A stretch of 64,000 nt of DNA from Trichomonas tenax (taxonomy: Eukaryota; Parabasalia; Trichomonadida; Trichomonadidae): positions 89,691 to 153,690 of the forward strand of contig JALKBU010000006.1 of the NCBI GenBank assembly GCA_023091735.1, given 5' to 3'. How positions within the stretch are numbered: position 1 is the stretch's first letter; each line of letters starts with the position of its first letter. Position numbers and translations under genes: made by a program. This document shows positions 29,701 to 39,410 of this stretch, piece after piece. The notes beneath the pieces were generated by a model that was not told the DNA's origin, did no database searches, and saw nothing but the letters and a program-made list of their open reading frames with translations.

Positions 29701-32700
29701 CTAAGAAGTTTATCCTTGATGCAATGAACTTCAGGCAGACTGATTTTTCATTATATTTACTCGGCTTGTTCTTGCTAACAGGAATTGGAACTAACAAAGA
29801 CAAAGTTAGAGCAATTGCAACTTTATCGAAGTTAGATAATGGACCTGCAAAAGAACTTGTTCAAATGTACAATAACAAAGATAGTAATGTGTATCTTAAA
29901 GCAATTGAGTGTCTTGCCGATGCAGGCTGTATCGAAGCGATGTTCAAGGTTGCTACACATAAAAAGAAAGAACATGAATTCGGCGAATATATAAAACTAG
30001 TCAGAGAAGCTGCAAAATCAGATACGCCTCTTAGCCAATATGAGTATGGAAAGGCATTATTTGAAGGAGTCGGTATTGAAAAGAATGTTAGACAAGGAAA
30101 GAACATGGTCGAGAAAGCTGCAATTGCTGGTAACCCTGAAGCACAATATTATATAGGAAGAGAATTGGAATCAGGAAAGAATATTGAACAAGATCTTGAG
30201 AAAGCAGCCAAATACTACGAAGATGCGGCAGAAAATAACCATTCTGGGGCTCTTTTCAGATTAGCGATTATGAATATCAATGAAACAGCTCCAGAATCTA
30301 ACAAAGAGGATGGTGTTGAAATGCTTAGAACTGCAGCCGAGGCCGGCCATCCTGATGCAATTCAACTTTATTCTGAGATTAATGAAGATGAGAATTTCAA
30401 ACCAGTTATTGCTTCTTCTTCTGATGCATCCGATATTTCTGATCACGATTTTCCAGCTATTCCAGACAAAATCGAAATATCAGATGCGGTTTCCAAGGCT
30501 AAGATTGATAAAGTTCCAGATAAACCACTCAGATTATTGAATTGGAAGCGGAGGAAACCAGCCGAAGATTTTGAAATCCTCAGCTTTGGAAGTGATGAAG
30601 ATGAGGATAATGATGCAAACTCAATTGGTAGCAAAGAATATCTTCATGATGGTATTAGTTATGGTGGTATCGAAAGCAAACTTAACAAAATAAAACAGAA
30701 AATGAAAGAACTAGAAAACAAGAAAGAAGAGCCATCGCAGTTGATTGCAGCCTTTGCTGATAGTTCTGATGAAGAAGGCGAAGTTCAAGATAAACCAGTT
30801 GAAGTTGTGACATCTCAAGAAATCATTGCCGATCAAACTCATATCATAGTTCACGATACAGCTATATCTGGAGTAAAACAACCATCCAACTCAGTAATAA
30901 TTATGGAAGACGAAATTGATGCAACATATTTTATTGGAAAGATTGATATAGAAGAAGATGAAACTGAGGTCATTTCAAAGCCACAAAGACCACACAACGT
31001 TATTGTTGATTCCGAAGATATGCTTAATCCAGATGATTTGCTAGATGTTGATGACGAAGAAGATGAGAATCAGAATCATAGACTACAAAAATATCAAGAT
31101 AAAAGAATGAAGAATGAAAATAATAATTTATCAAATCAGAAGAGATACATTGAAGAACTAGATAATGATGAGGAAGAAGAAAAGAAGAAGTTTTTAGGTG
31201 AGCTTGATATTGATCAACTAGACTTAGAATCACCAGTTGAATATCTTGATGAAGATGCAATTGACAAAACCGCTAACAACCTGCCAAGAAAAGCAAAAAC
31301 ACCAACTAAATCAACCAAAAGCGTTTCTGTTCAAGAGCATTCATCCAAGACTCCTCACAAACCATTTGTCAAGCAAATTAATATGTTGAGCCCAACAAAT
31401 AGATGGTATGACTTCCTTAAGAATAGAGATAGAACAGAAACCAGAAAACCATTTTATCTTGAAGATGAATCACCGAGTTATGAAAAACCAGCAATTCTTT
31501 CAGCTCCGGCAGTTATTCCTGATCGCAATAAGATATTTTTGACACGAGAAAAGTCGAGTTTAAAGTCCCCACAAGTCTCAAACACAGAAAAATCAGTTAA
31601 AATAAATGCAGAGCAGGCCAAAACACCTGAAGTCAAAAAGATATCTGTAAAGAAAAGAAAGTCACCGAAAGCCCCTTCAAGCGCAAAGTCAAAGAAGACT
31701 AAAATTGAAGGTGATCTTGATTTTGAAAGTTCGAAATCAACAAATGATATTGTTCAAACTCCAAAGGCTTTAATCAAGAGTGATGAGATGCCTAAATCAT
31801 TGAGCGATCCTGGAACTCCCAAGCGATCTCCACGTAAGAAACATCTGAAATCATCACCTAAGAAAGTTGTTAAACATCCATCCGATATTGACAGTGAAGA
31901 ATTGATTGATATTGATAACTCAAATTCATCTTCAACGGCATCGATATCAATGGATACCGATGATATTATTGATGGAAAGGATGTCCAGAATTATTCAAAA
32001 GGATTTACATCACCAAGAGCATTCGATGAGAATACAAGTCTATTGGATGTTAACTCTGTATCTCCACCAGAATCTTCACCTCCAGAAACATCTCAGAATG
32101 AAAATTCGTCATCAAAGAAGAAGTCATCTAAAAAGAAAAAGTCAAAAACGAAAACATTAACAAAACTTGATATCGGAAAAGCTCTTCCCAGCTCAGCATT
32201 CCAAATTCTTGATAATCTGAAGAAGCCATTAATTGTAGCAACTCTAGAATTGGATATTAATAGTATTGAAGAATCAACTCCAGAAACAGTTAAAGATATT
32301 GAAGATGAGCCATTTACACAGCCAACAGTAATAGAATTTTTCGATTCATTATCATCCAAATCAAAAAAACTGGCGAGCGAAGGTGACTCTGATGAGCAGT
32401 TAACATATGCAATTTATTTGCTTGGAAAGGATGGTGACGCAGCGCAGAACTATAAAGAAGCAATGACAAATCTTGCAAAAGCCGCACAATCCATGAATCC
32501 ATTGGCAATTTTCATATATAACCAATTTAGAGATAGAAATGAAAATCCTAAAAGATTGATGAAAGACACTGTCCAGCACTTCAAGGCACTTGCTGAACAA
32601 GGTGATCCTTCTGCAATGTATATTTATGCACTAATGCTTCGTGCTGGATATGGTGTTCCTCAGGATTTGCCTGGTTCTGTCACATGGTTCAAAGCAGCAG

Positions 32701-33740
32701 CAAAGAAAGGTCATTCTGGAGGCCAGTATAATGCTGGCTTAATGCTGAGAAACGGCATTGGTGCACAACAGAATATTCAAGCAGCAGCATTTTTCTACAA
32801 ACAAGCTGCAGAACAAAGGAATCCAAAGGCTGCTTTCAATCTTGGCTTACTCTATTTGCATGGATATGGCGTTCCAAAGAATGACGAAAGTGCAGCTCAT
32901 TGTTTCAAGATTGCTGCTGAACTTGGTGATTCTTCTGGCCAGGCGAACTTCGGTTTAATGCTGAAGAAAGGTTTAGGAGTTGAAAGGAACATTCCATTAG
33001 CTGTCGAAATGTTTGAGATGTCTGCAAGACAGAACAATCCGGTTGGAATGAACAACCTGGGTTTGGTTATATCAGAAGGTTATGGTGATATCAAACCCGA
33101 TCTACAGATGGCAGCTGAATTATTCAGAAGAGCTTCAGAACTTGGCAATGTAAGAGCAATGTATAACTATGGAATTGCTTTAATAATTGGTTCCGGAATT
33201 GAATCCAATCCTCTTATGGCAGCAATGTGCTTTCAACAAGCAGCTGATAAAGGAAATGCTGATGCTCAACTTAAGCTTGGACTTATGCTGAGAAATGGTG
33301 ATGTTCTACCCAAGGATTTGATCACAGCACTTCATTACATTGTTAAATCTGCAAAACAAGGAAATCTTCAAGCAATGTGTGTTCTTGGCAGAATGCTGAA
33401 GAATGGAGAGGGTACGACGAAGAACCCTGAACTTGCAGCCAAATACTTTTTGACTGCAGCTAATAGAGGTAGCAACATTGCGCAACTGAACTATGGTTTA
33501 ATGCTTAAAGATGGAGTTGGTATTGAAATGGATATTGAAAATGCTGTCAAGTACATTAAGATGGCAGCAGACAATGGAAATGCTGAAGCCCAATGTTATT
33601 TTGCTACGATGCTAGATAATGGCAAGAATGTTCCTAAAGACAAAAGGCTTGCTTTGCATTACTTCAAACTCGCAGCAGAACAGGACTTTGCTCCTGCGAA
33701 GAAATGTTTAGAGCAAATCGAGAAAAAGTCCAAAAAATAA
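26712..33740 (+). CDS. Giant pseudokinase with two Sel1-repeat arrays, about 2,342 aa
   Basis: Numbered from a TTG at 26652, 20 codons before the first in-frame ATG. Residues 15-250 form a degenerate protein kinase fold. A Lys is kept in YVFKLIEE, but the catalytic loop reads HGNIKPSNILFD (Asp of HRD lost) and the DFG position reads CDIR, so catalysis is unlikely. Residues about 285-1,230 hold roughly 19 Sel1-like repeats. Residues about 1,230-1,895 are a disordered, acidic and then Lys-rich linker with many SP/TP sites and basic clusters (KRSPRKKHLKSSPKK) that could be nuclear signals. Residues about 1,898-2,362 hold about 11 further Sel1 repeats (such as YALMLRAGYGVPQDL). Sel1 solenoids are protein-binding scaffolds. 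Kinase-Sel1 fusions are common in trichomonads, but this one is unusually long. Confidence 0.85.
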   Translation: MNNMRPKRTNRIGVVKDNKTNIFYVFKLIEEDEHNNDAYLQIMSRIDLYNQVKFPCLPELLLKRDSTTNQTYTLTKYYHHGSLQDMLTSAIIENISLEEKIQFLFAITASINALHTNGFVHGNIKPSNILFDYSNIAVLCDIRITLPSNDELAQTPSIQIENQFSMENDIYNLGKIFKHVLGSSTAAVNSLLELFENRETTACCILEMMIRNNFFLEIENNTLLSGLFSKLYPGFIGTKNDIDADTDVPYDDETDFEQLHVLSSKFYSEKGNHHSFAKSVEILNKITGNPFAAYNLARIYSSGSITEINIGKAFELFKFAAENNIKMAKLDIAKLILRGYQNNTVDNVINLLESASNDNIAEASFILSQLYEKGLIVEQDNEKSIHFLKLAANNGNIDAMYHYGTLLRSGIMIKQNLEAAANVYKTAAQNGDLPSMNKYALLLRNGIGVSRNYSEAVKFFKQAAEQNYAEAQNNFGVMVKLGEGMPKNSRISAKYVEKAANSGCPAAQNNFGWMLKFGYGVSKSIDKSAVYFRLSSEGGSHYGANNYGLSLLFGFGVQKNEKLAVQYFHESAKQGDRYGILNYGLSLYEGIGVTQNTYEGMKYIRKAADLGLSNAMFLFASICKDGIGVEHDYHLAAKYFKMASDAGHPDAKFQYGMLLKCGLGVIRNDEEADKYLSIDVNDDDRFFHLVKRRSNKLELAGECDVFSSFVSDEGCCGLDIDADAVLAEFNVVDSAEEYIQKAADAGNNQAMLEMSNITEDEQKRQEYLEMAANLGSTEAQIKVDVNNAVKRQKIKKIKRTKVKLPNEQYVYDEIDENEVEQLLNGANLDIPEAHYQLALCYKNGDGVQKDDQKACEEYKKAADLNHIDAMYRYAKCCQKAKGVEKDIKEAHKYLQKAAENGHEKAKIEYAKLKLEQPSDESKMEASSILRELTETGNAEVFYRYAVILRDGVGVPVDFQRSAYYFLQAAKQEYLDSGLQHGFLIIDDNKIQFSVQDSKKFILDAMNFRQTDFSLYLLGLFLLTGIGTNKDKVRAIATLSKLDNGPAKELVQMYNNKDSNVYLKAIECLADAGCIEAMFKVATHKKKEHEFGEYIKLVREAAKSDTPLSQYEYGKALFEGVGIEKNVRQGKNMVEKAAIAGNPEAQYYIGRELESGKNIEQDLEKAAKYYEDAAENNHSGALFRLAIMNINETAPESNKEDGVEMLRTAAEAGHPDAIQLYSEINEDENFKPVIASSSDASDISDHDFPAIPDKIEISDAVSKAKIDKVPDKPLRLLNWKRRKPAEDFEILSFGSDEDEDNDANSIGSKEYLHDGISYGGIESKLNKIKQKMKELENKKEEPSQLIAAFADSSDEEGEVQDKPVEVVTSQEIIADQTHIIVHDTAISGVKQPSNSVIIMEDEIDATYFIGKIDIEEDETEVISKPQRPHNVIVDSEDMLNPDDLLDVDDEEDENQNHRLQKYQDKRMKNENNNLSNQKRYIEELDNDEEEEKKKFLGELDIDQLDLESPVEYLDEDAIDKTANNLPRKAKTPTKSTKSVSVQEHSSKTPHKPFVKQINMLSPTNRWYDFLKNRDRTETRKPFYLEDESPSYEKPAILSAPAVIPDRNKIFLTREKSSLKSPQVSNTEKSVKINAEQAKTPEVKKISVKKRKSPKAPSSAKSKKTKIEGDLDFESSKSTNDIVQTPKALIKSDEMPKSLSDPGTPKRSPRKKHLKSSPKKVVKHPSDIDSEELIDIDNSNSSSTASISMDTDDIIDGKDVQNYSKGFTSPRAFDENTSLLDVNSVSPPESSPPETSQNENSSSKKKSSKKKKSKTKTLTKLDIGKALPSSAFQILDNLKKPLIVATLELDINSIEESTPETVKDIEDEPFTQPTVIEFFDSLSSKSKKLASEGDSDEQLTYAIYLLGKDGDAAQNYKEAMTNLAKAAQSMNPLAIFIYNQFRDRNENPKRLMKDTVQHFKALAEQGDPSAMYIYALMLRAGYGVPQDLPGSVTWFKAAAKKGHSGGQYNAGLMLRNGIGAQQNIQAAAFFYKQAAEQRNPKAAFNLGLLYLHGYGVPKNDESAAHCFKIAAELGDSSGQANFGLMLKKGLGVERNIPLAVEMFEMSARQNNPVGMNNLGLVISEGYGDIKPDLQMAAELFRRASELGNVRAMYNYGIALIIGSGIESNPLMAAMCFQQAADKGNADAQLKLGLMLRNGDVLPKDLITALHYIVKSAKQGNLQAMCVLGRMLKNGEGTTKNPELAAKYFLTAANRGSNIAQLNYGLMLKDGVGIEMDIENAVKYIKMAADNGNAEAQCYFATMLDNGKNVPKDKRLALHYFKLAAEQDFAPAKKCLEQIEKKSKK

Positions 33741-34179
33741 TTTGTTTTTTATTTGTTTTTATGCATATTATAAATATTTGTTATAACCATTATAGTGAAT
33801 TATCACATCCATTATAGACGTGGCCTTCTGATGTCTATCTGTAGAAAAACATTAGGGATTTCTTTATCAACATCACAAGCATAATAGCAGAATAGTAAAA
33901 ATTCATTAAAGGTATATTTAAATAAATGGAGCAATAATGTGTAATGAGAAAAAATCTCATTACGGCAAGAAAAAATCATAACACGTAAAATACAAATTTG
34001 TTTTTGACATGTCAATATTTGACATGAGTAGTATAGTGAGGGGGTAGTTGTCAGATTTTGTAATCGTATATATAGAGGATGTATTCCAACATATATATTT
34101 ATATTGTAATTCCGAGCAATTAATTTTTAAAGTTTATTTTTAAAATAATTTTTTTATTCGGATAAAAGAGTAAATATAT
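33741..34179. other. Spacer and possible left edge of mobile-element debris
   Basis: AT-rich. It contains TGACATGTCA at 34005-34014 and, from about 34028, AGTATAGTGAGGGGGTAG. This begins with AG, as Maverick ends do. No matching inverted copy is visible in the window, so a terminal repeat is only suspected. Confidence 0.35.
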
Positions 34180-34502
34180 ATGGCTATCGTTTCGCCTGAG
34201 CTTATGAAGAAATGGGGAATTAGGCAATTAAAAGTTGATGAATTTTTAATTAAATTTCATGAAAATGTAATAAAACATTCCCTCGAAACTGATAAAATTG
34301 AAGACTTAAAGCAGGTCGTGGTCTAAATCCTGAATGGATTAAAGAACAATTTAAAAATGAAGGTTGTGAATTAATAAATGAATATCAAGGATGTGAAAGT
34401 GAGCTTATTTATAGATATAAAGGAAAAATATTTTCAATTACGTGGCATAGATGGAATAAAGGAGAAAGACCTCATAAATCAACTAAATTTTTCAAGGCAT
34501 AA
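34180..34502 (+). pseudogene. Frameshifted small ORF of mobile-element type
   Basis: ATG 34180 opens 48 codons (MAIVSPELMKKWGIRQLK...) that end at TAA. A second open frame from about 34302 to 34502 continues with GRGLNPEWIKEQF and ends HRWNKGERPHKSTKFFKA. The second part has the feel of the small DNA-binding repeats seen in mobile-element endonucleases (EGCELINEYQGCESELIYRY then W..W..G..PH). A one-base shift near 34311 would join both. It is very AT-rich compared with host genes. I regard it as decayed Maverick/Polinton-like or related transposon sequence. Confidence 0.4.
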
Positions 34503-34516
34503 AGTGCCGAATCTCT

Positions 34517-34876
34517 TTAAGCTGAATTTAATATTGCAATGATTTGATTTATTCTATCCTCAATCACATTTATTCTTTTTGTTAAATCTTCTATCTTCAT
34601 TAATGCTGTCACTCTTGATTGAGGAATAGATTTTAAACTTACAATACCCTTTATTTTTGTAATTTTGAAGCCCTCAATTTTAAACATTTTATTTAATTCG
34701 CAGGTAGTATTTTCTTCGAATATCTTCTTATTACTCGCATAGTACTCATTAAATTCATCAACAGTTTCAAATGTTGTTGACTCAGTAATTGGTTTAATTA
34801 TTTTGAGTTTTGATTCTTCTTTATCATGTTCATCTTCATCTTCAAATTTTTCAATTATTTTTAAAATTGGTTTCAT
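34517..34876 (-). CDS. Small acidic/helical protein of likely mobile-element origin, 119 aa
   Basis: ATG at 34876. The N-terminus is acidic (IIEKFEDEDEHDKEE). The middle carries FETVDEFNEYYASNKK...NKMFKIEGFKITKIKG, and the last 25 residues form a short coiled coil. From memory, similar short proteins occur in many copies in trichomonad repeat families near Mavericks; I cannot confirm that here. The gene is intact, very AT-rich, and convergent with the frameshifted ORF at 34180-34502. Function unknown. Confidence 0.45.
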   Translation of the reverse strand: MKPILKIIEKFEDEDEHDKEESKLKIIKPITESTTFETVDEFNEYYASNKKIFEENTTCELNKMFKIEGFKITKIKGIVSLKSIPQSRVTALMKIEDLTKRINVIEDRINQIIAILNSA

Positions 34877-35687
34877 TTCATATTAATAAAAATCTTAATA
34901 CATCAACATAAATTAGTTTTTTATTCAATAATAAATTCATGAGTGCAGGAATATTTAAATGAATTAATAATGTGTTATGTTTTGAGTTAAAGAATGATTC
35001 TTTCACAATTTTTAATAAAGTTATAAAATTGAATAACAATCAATTTTTATTAATTTACATAATATATATAATTAGTTTAGACAATAAAAATTAGAAAAAT
35101 ATAAAACGCTGGATGAGATTTTATCGTTGTTTCTCGTTTTCCTAGTATTAAAATATGGTGGTAAGCAGTTTAAAAGACCTAAAAATTAATATTCAGACTT
35201 TTGAATAATGTTATAAATTGATAAGTCACTTTTTGAATGGGGGTATTGAAAATCATTAGATTTTAGAACTAATTTTAGAGATAATTTTACTTAATTTAGC
35301 ATTTCCATCCGATTTAAATTGGGAATTTTTGAATGTCGAGTTTATATGTATGACGTTTGTCGGATCTTTATTGACCTAAAGTCATTAAAATATTCACATT
35401 ATACTTTTCATAAAATAATCACTTTTTGAATTAATATTGCGGTTTTTCAATTCTAATTAAAAAATTAAAAATTCGTCATTCGTTATCCTCAATCCATTGA
35501 CCATAATTGAAAACAATGACAGGTTAACGGAAAATTTGATTTTCAATTTTTTTACAATCTGAATTCCTCAAATTTCCTTATTATATTTCTATTTTTCCAT
35601 ATTTGTCGAGCATACTTTTAAAAGTTTTATATGAACTTCAAGGTTAAAATATGAGAGGGACATGTCAATCAAGAATAAAAACTAATT
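34877..35687. other. AT-rich spacer, 0.81 kb
   Basis: No supported ORF or RNA. GACATGTCAA occurs at 35660-35669, close to the stop of the HEM-ankyrin gene. Confidence 0.4.
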
Positions 35688-38600
35688 TTACTTTCCGCCC
35701 TTAGACTTGATATGCTTTTGTAGGTCTGCAGACTTGGCAAGCTTAAATGGTGTAACTCCCTTTGAATTCTTCATGTTGACATCCGCACCGTTATCGATCA
35801 GGTATTTAGCTAATTCTTCTCTTCCATCTTTTAAAGCGATGTTGAGAGGGAAGTTTCCACTATCGGACTTAGCGTTGACGTCGGCACCGTTTTCAACCAA
35901 ACATTTTACGATTCTCATGTTTCCGTCTCTGCATGCCATGATAAGGGGCGTGCATCCATAAACAGACCTTGTGTCAGTGAGAGACTTGTTCTTTCCGATG
36001 GCGTTAACAATGGCCTCCATATCATCTCTGACAACGGCTCTGATAATATCTGGCTCCTTCGACATCATGTTGTATGCATTCCTGATCAAGATATATGGGA
36101 AAGCTTGTTCGAATGCGCCATAATGGACCCTCTGTGTGAAGTATGGGAAGTGGTCCATAAGAATAAGGAATGGATGATAACTCTCTGGTTCTCTTTCACG
36201 CTTAATTGTGGCGATTTCAGCTAAGGCAGCAAAGAATGTTCTTTCAGCAGTTCTGATTGAGTTTTGATCTGGATACTCGAGAAGGATATCAGCGTTATCG
36301 AGGATTGTACCAATAGCAATTGTGAGGCATTGCATATTATGTGTGAATGAGTCATTGTCATCAGCGAAGTGAATATAATCCCACTTCGGATTTCCGAACA
36401 GCAACGCTAAGAAGAATAAGAAATGACGGTCGTCGAACTTCATCTTAATCTCCATCTTAAGCTGTTCTGCAAGGAAATAGTTTCTTTCACTGACGCCAAC
36501 CATTTCGGCAATAAGCATTTCATTGGGTTTGAGTGATTTCTTCTTCTGAATCGCTGCCATAATTGCATCATTGAAACCTGGGAACAAAGCGGATGTCATT
36601 GAGTTCGCTGAACGCTTGATCATGTTGTACAAAACAGTAGCAACACCAATGTTCATTAACTTCTCAGATGCCTCCTTGAACTCAGAGCTGTCCATAAATT
36701 CTGTTGGGAACTTACGTTCCTTAGAATGATCATAAGCTGTGTACCAAGAAGCAATGATACTCTTGTTGTTGGCAAAGCATGTAGTTAATGTCTTCATGTC
36801 AGCAGTAATCAGTTTGTTGATCTCATGCATTGATGCAATACCGATGTCATAGCCAAATGTATGCAAAAGATCGCCAATTGGATTTTGGGCAAACAAAAGA
36901 TCGAACGGATGCTTAGAGTAAATGTCACCAACAAATCTGAGACCGAATGGTTCATAGCTACTTCTAGTATGCCCTCTTGAGATGAACTCGTTAAGCGCTG
37001 ATGTGAAGAATGAAACATAACCTGAGAGAGCTGGTGATCTTGATGACATTAGTATGTCGGCCTTCTTTGACAATGTCATTCCATGAAGTTCACCAAGCTG
37101 CTTTCTAAGCTCGGAGATGATGAATGAAATTAAGTCGAATCCAAGAGCTCTAGCAACACCCTGGAGCGTCTGGATCATAACATTGATAAGGGAGATGACA
37201 ATAAGTGGATTTGGTTCACTGTCGCAAAGTGTCTTTGAGATCTTATCCATGATCATATCTCTGAGCATGTTCTTAACTTGAACTTTCATTTTTCCGTGAA
37301 TTGTTGTTTGCGGTAAAGCGTACACGCAATTCAATGCACTTGTCTGCTTATTGATGAGGTTCACAGATGTCTTGTAGCCCTGGTGACGCTCTGAGAAGAA
37401 GTTAGAGTAGAAGTTTGATGGTTTGAATGTCGGATCGTACTCACCTTGTCTGATAATGAGTGTTGTGGAGTTGGAAATGGAGATGTTGTTAGCGAAGATT
37501 CCAACAAGGCGGTCAAGATAGTTCTTGTAGCAACGCTCGAATGAAGCATCAGTCTGTGGGTTGTTTGGAATGTACCTATACGCCTCCATGTAATAGCGGA
37601 AGTAATCAATGTTGGATGTTCTTGGCTGTGTAACTTTATTCATGATCTCTTCGAAATTGACAATCTGATTCAATGGGCAGCAATCGTAAGCAACCTGAAC
37701 AGGATTAATAACATTCTCAGCGTGTCGAATAATTGTATTGACATGTTGCAAAATCTGCATGACTTGACTTGTAATATTGTTGGAGAATGAGAAAAGAAGT
37801 AATCTTCCACACGTTACAACCAATGGCATGAAATCATACTTTGTGCCCTTGTCATACTCTTCCAGGTCCAATTCATAAAGATTCTTTGCAACAACTTGGA
37901 GAGTAATGTCCAATGTTTCATTAGCATCATCCATTTCGAACATTTGATGTACTTGGAGCTGCTGTTCGAGATACTCAACGTCCTGTGTAGCAAGGTTGAA
38001 TATGTGGTTGCGCTGGATTATTTCGGAATTGGCCTCGAATTTGTTCAATAATCTTGTTATGACTGAAATTAACTCGATTGTTTTCTCCCAAGTAGCCTTG
38101 ACATTGAATTTCTTGTAGTCTTCTTTACATTGTTCATCTTCAAAACCGAAGCAAATGTTGATTTCGTAAAATGCAAATCCGAATAGAGCAAGGATTTCTT
38201 CATTGTAGATCCATAGGAGAGAATTGCAAATGTCGTAATGATCCTCAATCTCACGAAGAAGGTTTGTCAAGTGGATAATGCGAACTGGATGATTATCGAA
38301 TTTCTTCCTGGTGAACATGTCGGTTACATTAATAAGTTTGTAAATCTCTGGCTGGAATTGCCTAAGCTTGCAAATCTCGGATAATTTCACATTAATGTTG
38401 TCATTTACATAGAGTTTGTCGTTCTCAGCGAAAACAGTTGAGATAAATTCGTGAAATTCAACTTTCTTGCTCATGCCTGTAGGAAAAATGATTGTCATAA
38501 ATTTGATTGTATCGGTATAAAGTGTAAGATTTCTTAATATATAATGTTGTGGAAGTAATGGGCCTGTCGACTCACCAATGAAGTCATCAGATTCTATTGA

Positions 38601-39266
38601 AAATTGTGACCAGTCAAATGTTGGATTTGGATAAAAGAGAAGAGAAAGAATAATCGAATTTTGCTGAATAAACTGGTGACATAATGGGAATACACTCCTT
38701 AAACTTTCTTCGAGTATTTCGAGTGGTTTTGTAGCAATGGATTGAAGGGTTGTGTTGATATATCTACAATGTAAATTCTTGAAATCTGGAAAGTAAGAAG
38801 AAACCAAAGCACATTGCCACAACCTGAATAGATTCTTACCGATTGATGCAAGTTGAATAAAGATTTTAGCAACTGTAGTGAAAATTTGACAAAAATTATT
38901 TGTGATTTGAGTTCCCCAAGTTAGATTGAGTTGAACACTCGACATCTTCAATGAGTTAAGCTGGAACGTACTGTTTTTGAGCCATTGAACAACATAATCG
39001 ATTTCGGAAAATAATTTTTTGTTAGTTTTAATCATATCATCAATAAGAAACGTTTGCTCTTTTGTTAGCCTTACTTTTGAAGGATCATTGAGTACTGCAT
39101 CAGCTTTTGATTCAAGAGGAGTTATAACACGCGTTATTTCTGCACTCCTGATTTTACCATCAAGATTAGGACTTTCTAAAGCCCCAATAATTTGTTTTGT
39201 CTTTATTTGTACGATGGGAAGGTGACGAACGAGCACCAAAAAATCATCAAACTTTCCCGTCGACAT
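35688..39266 (-). CDS. NAP1/HEM (NCKAP1) homologue fused to C-terminal ankyrin repeats, 1,192 aa
   Basis: Residues 1 to about 1,070 are helical and end in FEQAFPYILIRNAYNMMSK. This matches the end of NCKAP1/HEM proteins (FPYVLLRNAYHAVYK), with a supporting upstream match PESYHPFLILMDHFPYF against ESVYLLLDMIVQESPF. Earlier weaker matches are YNEEILALFGFAF and SYEPFGLRFVGDIY. HEM/NAP1 is the partner of SRA1/CYFIP in the SCAR/WAVE complex, which relays Rac signals to Arp2/3 and actin. Known HEM proteins end right after this motif. Here about 110 more residues form three ankyrin repeats (YGCTPLIMACRDGNMRIVK, then NGADVNAKSDSGNFPLNIAL, then NGADVNMKNSKGVTPFKLA). The fusion is in frame with no sign of an assembly join. 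The ATG at 39266 is 144 bases from a divergent calmodulin-like gene. Confidence 0.8.
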   Translation of the reverse strand: MSTGKFDDFLVLVRHLPIVQIKTKQIIGALESPNLDGKIRSAEITRVITPLESKADAVLNDPSKVRLTKEQTFLIDDMIKTNKKLFSEIDYVVQWLKNSTFQLNSLKMSSVQLNLTWGTQITNNFCQIFTTVAKIFIQLASIGKNLFRLWQCALVSSYFPDFKNLHCRYINTTLQSIATKPLEILEESLRSVFPLCHQFIQQNSIILSLLFYPNPTFDWSQFSIESDDFIGESTGPLLPQHYILRNLTLYTDTIKFMTIIFPTGMSKKVEFHEFISTVFAENDKLYVNDNINVKLSEICKLRQFQPEIYKLINVTDMFTRKKFDNHPVRIIHLTNLLREIEDHYDICNSLLWIYNEEILALFGFAFYEINICFGFEDEQCKEDYKKFNVKATWEKTIELISVITRLLNKFEANSEIIQRNHIFNLATQDVEYLEQQLQVHQMFEMDDANETLDITLQVVAKNLYELDLEEYDKGTKYDFMPLVVTCGRLLLFSFSNNITSQVMQILQHVNTIIRHAENVINPVQVAYDCCPLNQIVNFEEIMNKVTQPRTSNIDYFRYYMEAYRYIPNNPQTDASFERCYKNYLDRLVGIFANNISISNSTTLIIRQGEYDPTFKPSNFYSNFFSERHQGYKTSVNLINKQTSALNCVYALPQTTIHGKMKVQVKNMLRDMIMDKISKTLCDSEPNPLIVISLINVMIQTLQGVARALGFDLISFIISELRKQLGELHGMTLSKKADILMSSRSPALSGYVSFFTSALNEFISRGHTRSSYEPFGLRFVGDIYSKHPFDLLFAQNPIGDLLHTFGYDIGIASMHEINKLITADMKTLTTCFANNKSIIASWYTAYDHSKERKFPTEFMDSSEFKEASEKLMNIGVATVLYNMIKRSANSMTSALFPGFNDAIMAAIQKKKSLKPNEMLIAEMVGVSERNYFLAEQLKMEIKMKFDDRHFLFFLALLFGNPKWDYIHFADDNDSFTHNMQCLTIAIGTILDNADILLEYPDQNSIRTAERTFFAALAEIATIKREREPESYHPFLILMDHFPYFTQRVHYGAFEQAFPYILIRNAYNMMSKEPDIIRAVVRDDMEAIVNAIGKNKSLTDTRSVYGCTPLIMACRDGNMRIVKCLVENGADVNAKSDSGNFPLNIALKDGREELAKYLIDNGADVNMKNSKGVTPFKLAKSADLQKHIKSKGGK

Positions 39267-39410
39267 GATGATTAAAAAGTGCCAGTTTACAAAAAATAAA
39301 AAGTTTATAAATCAAAATGACATTTTACAAATTATTTTGACAAAAAAGGTTACAAAAAGTGCTACAGAAAGGTGACGAGTTTAACAAGTTTACATCGCTC
39401 GTTATAATAA

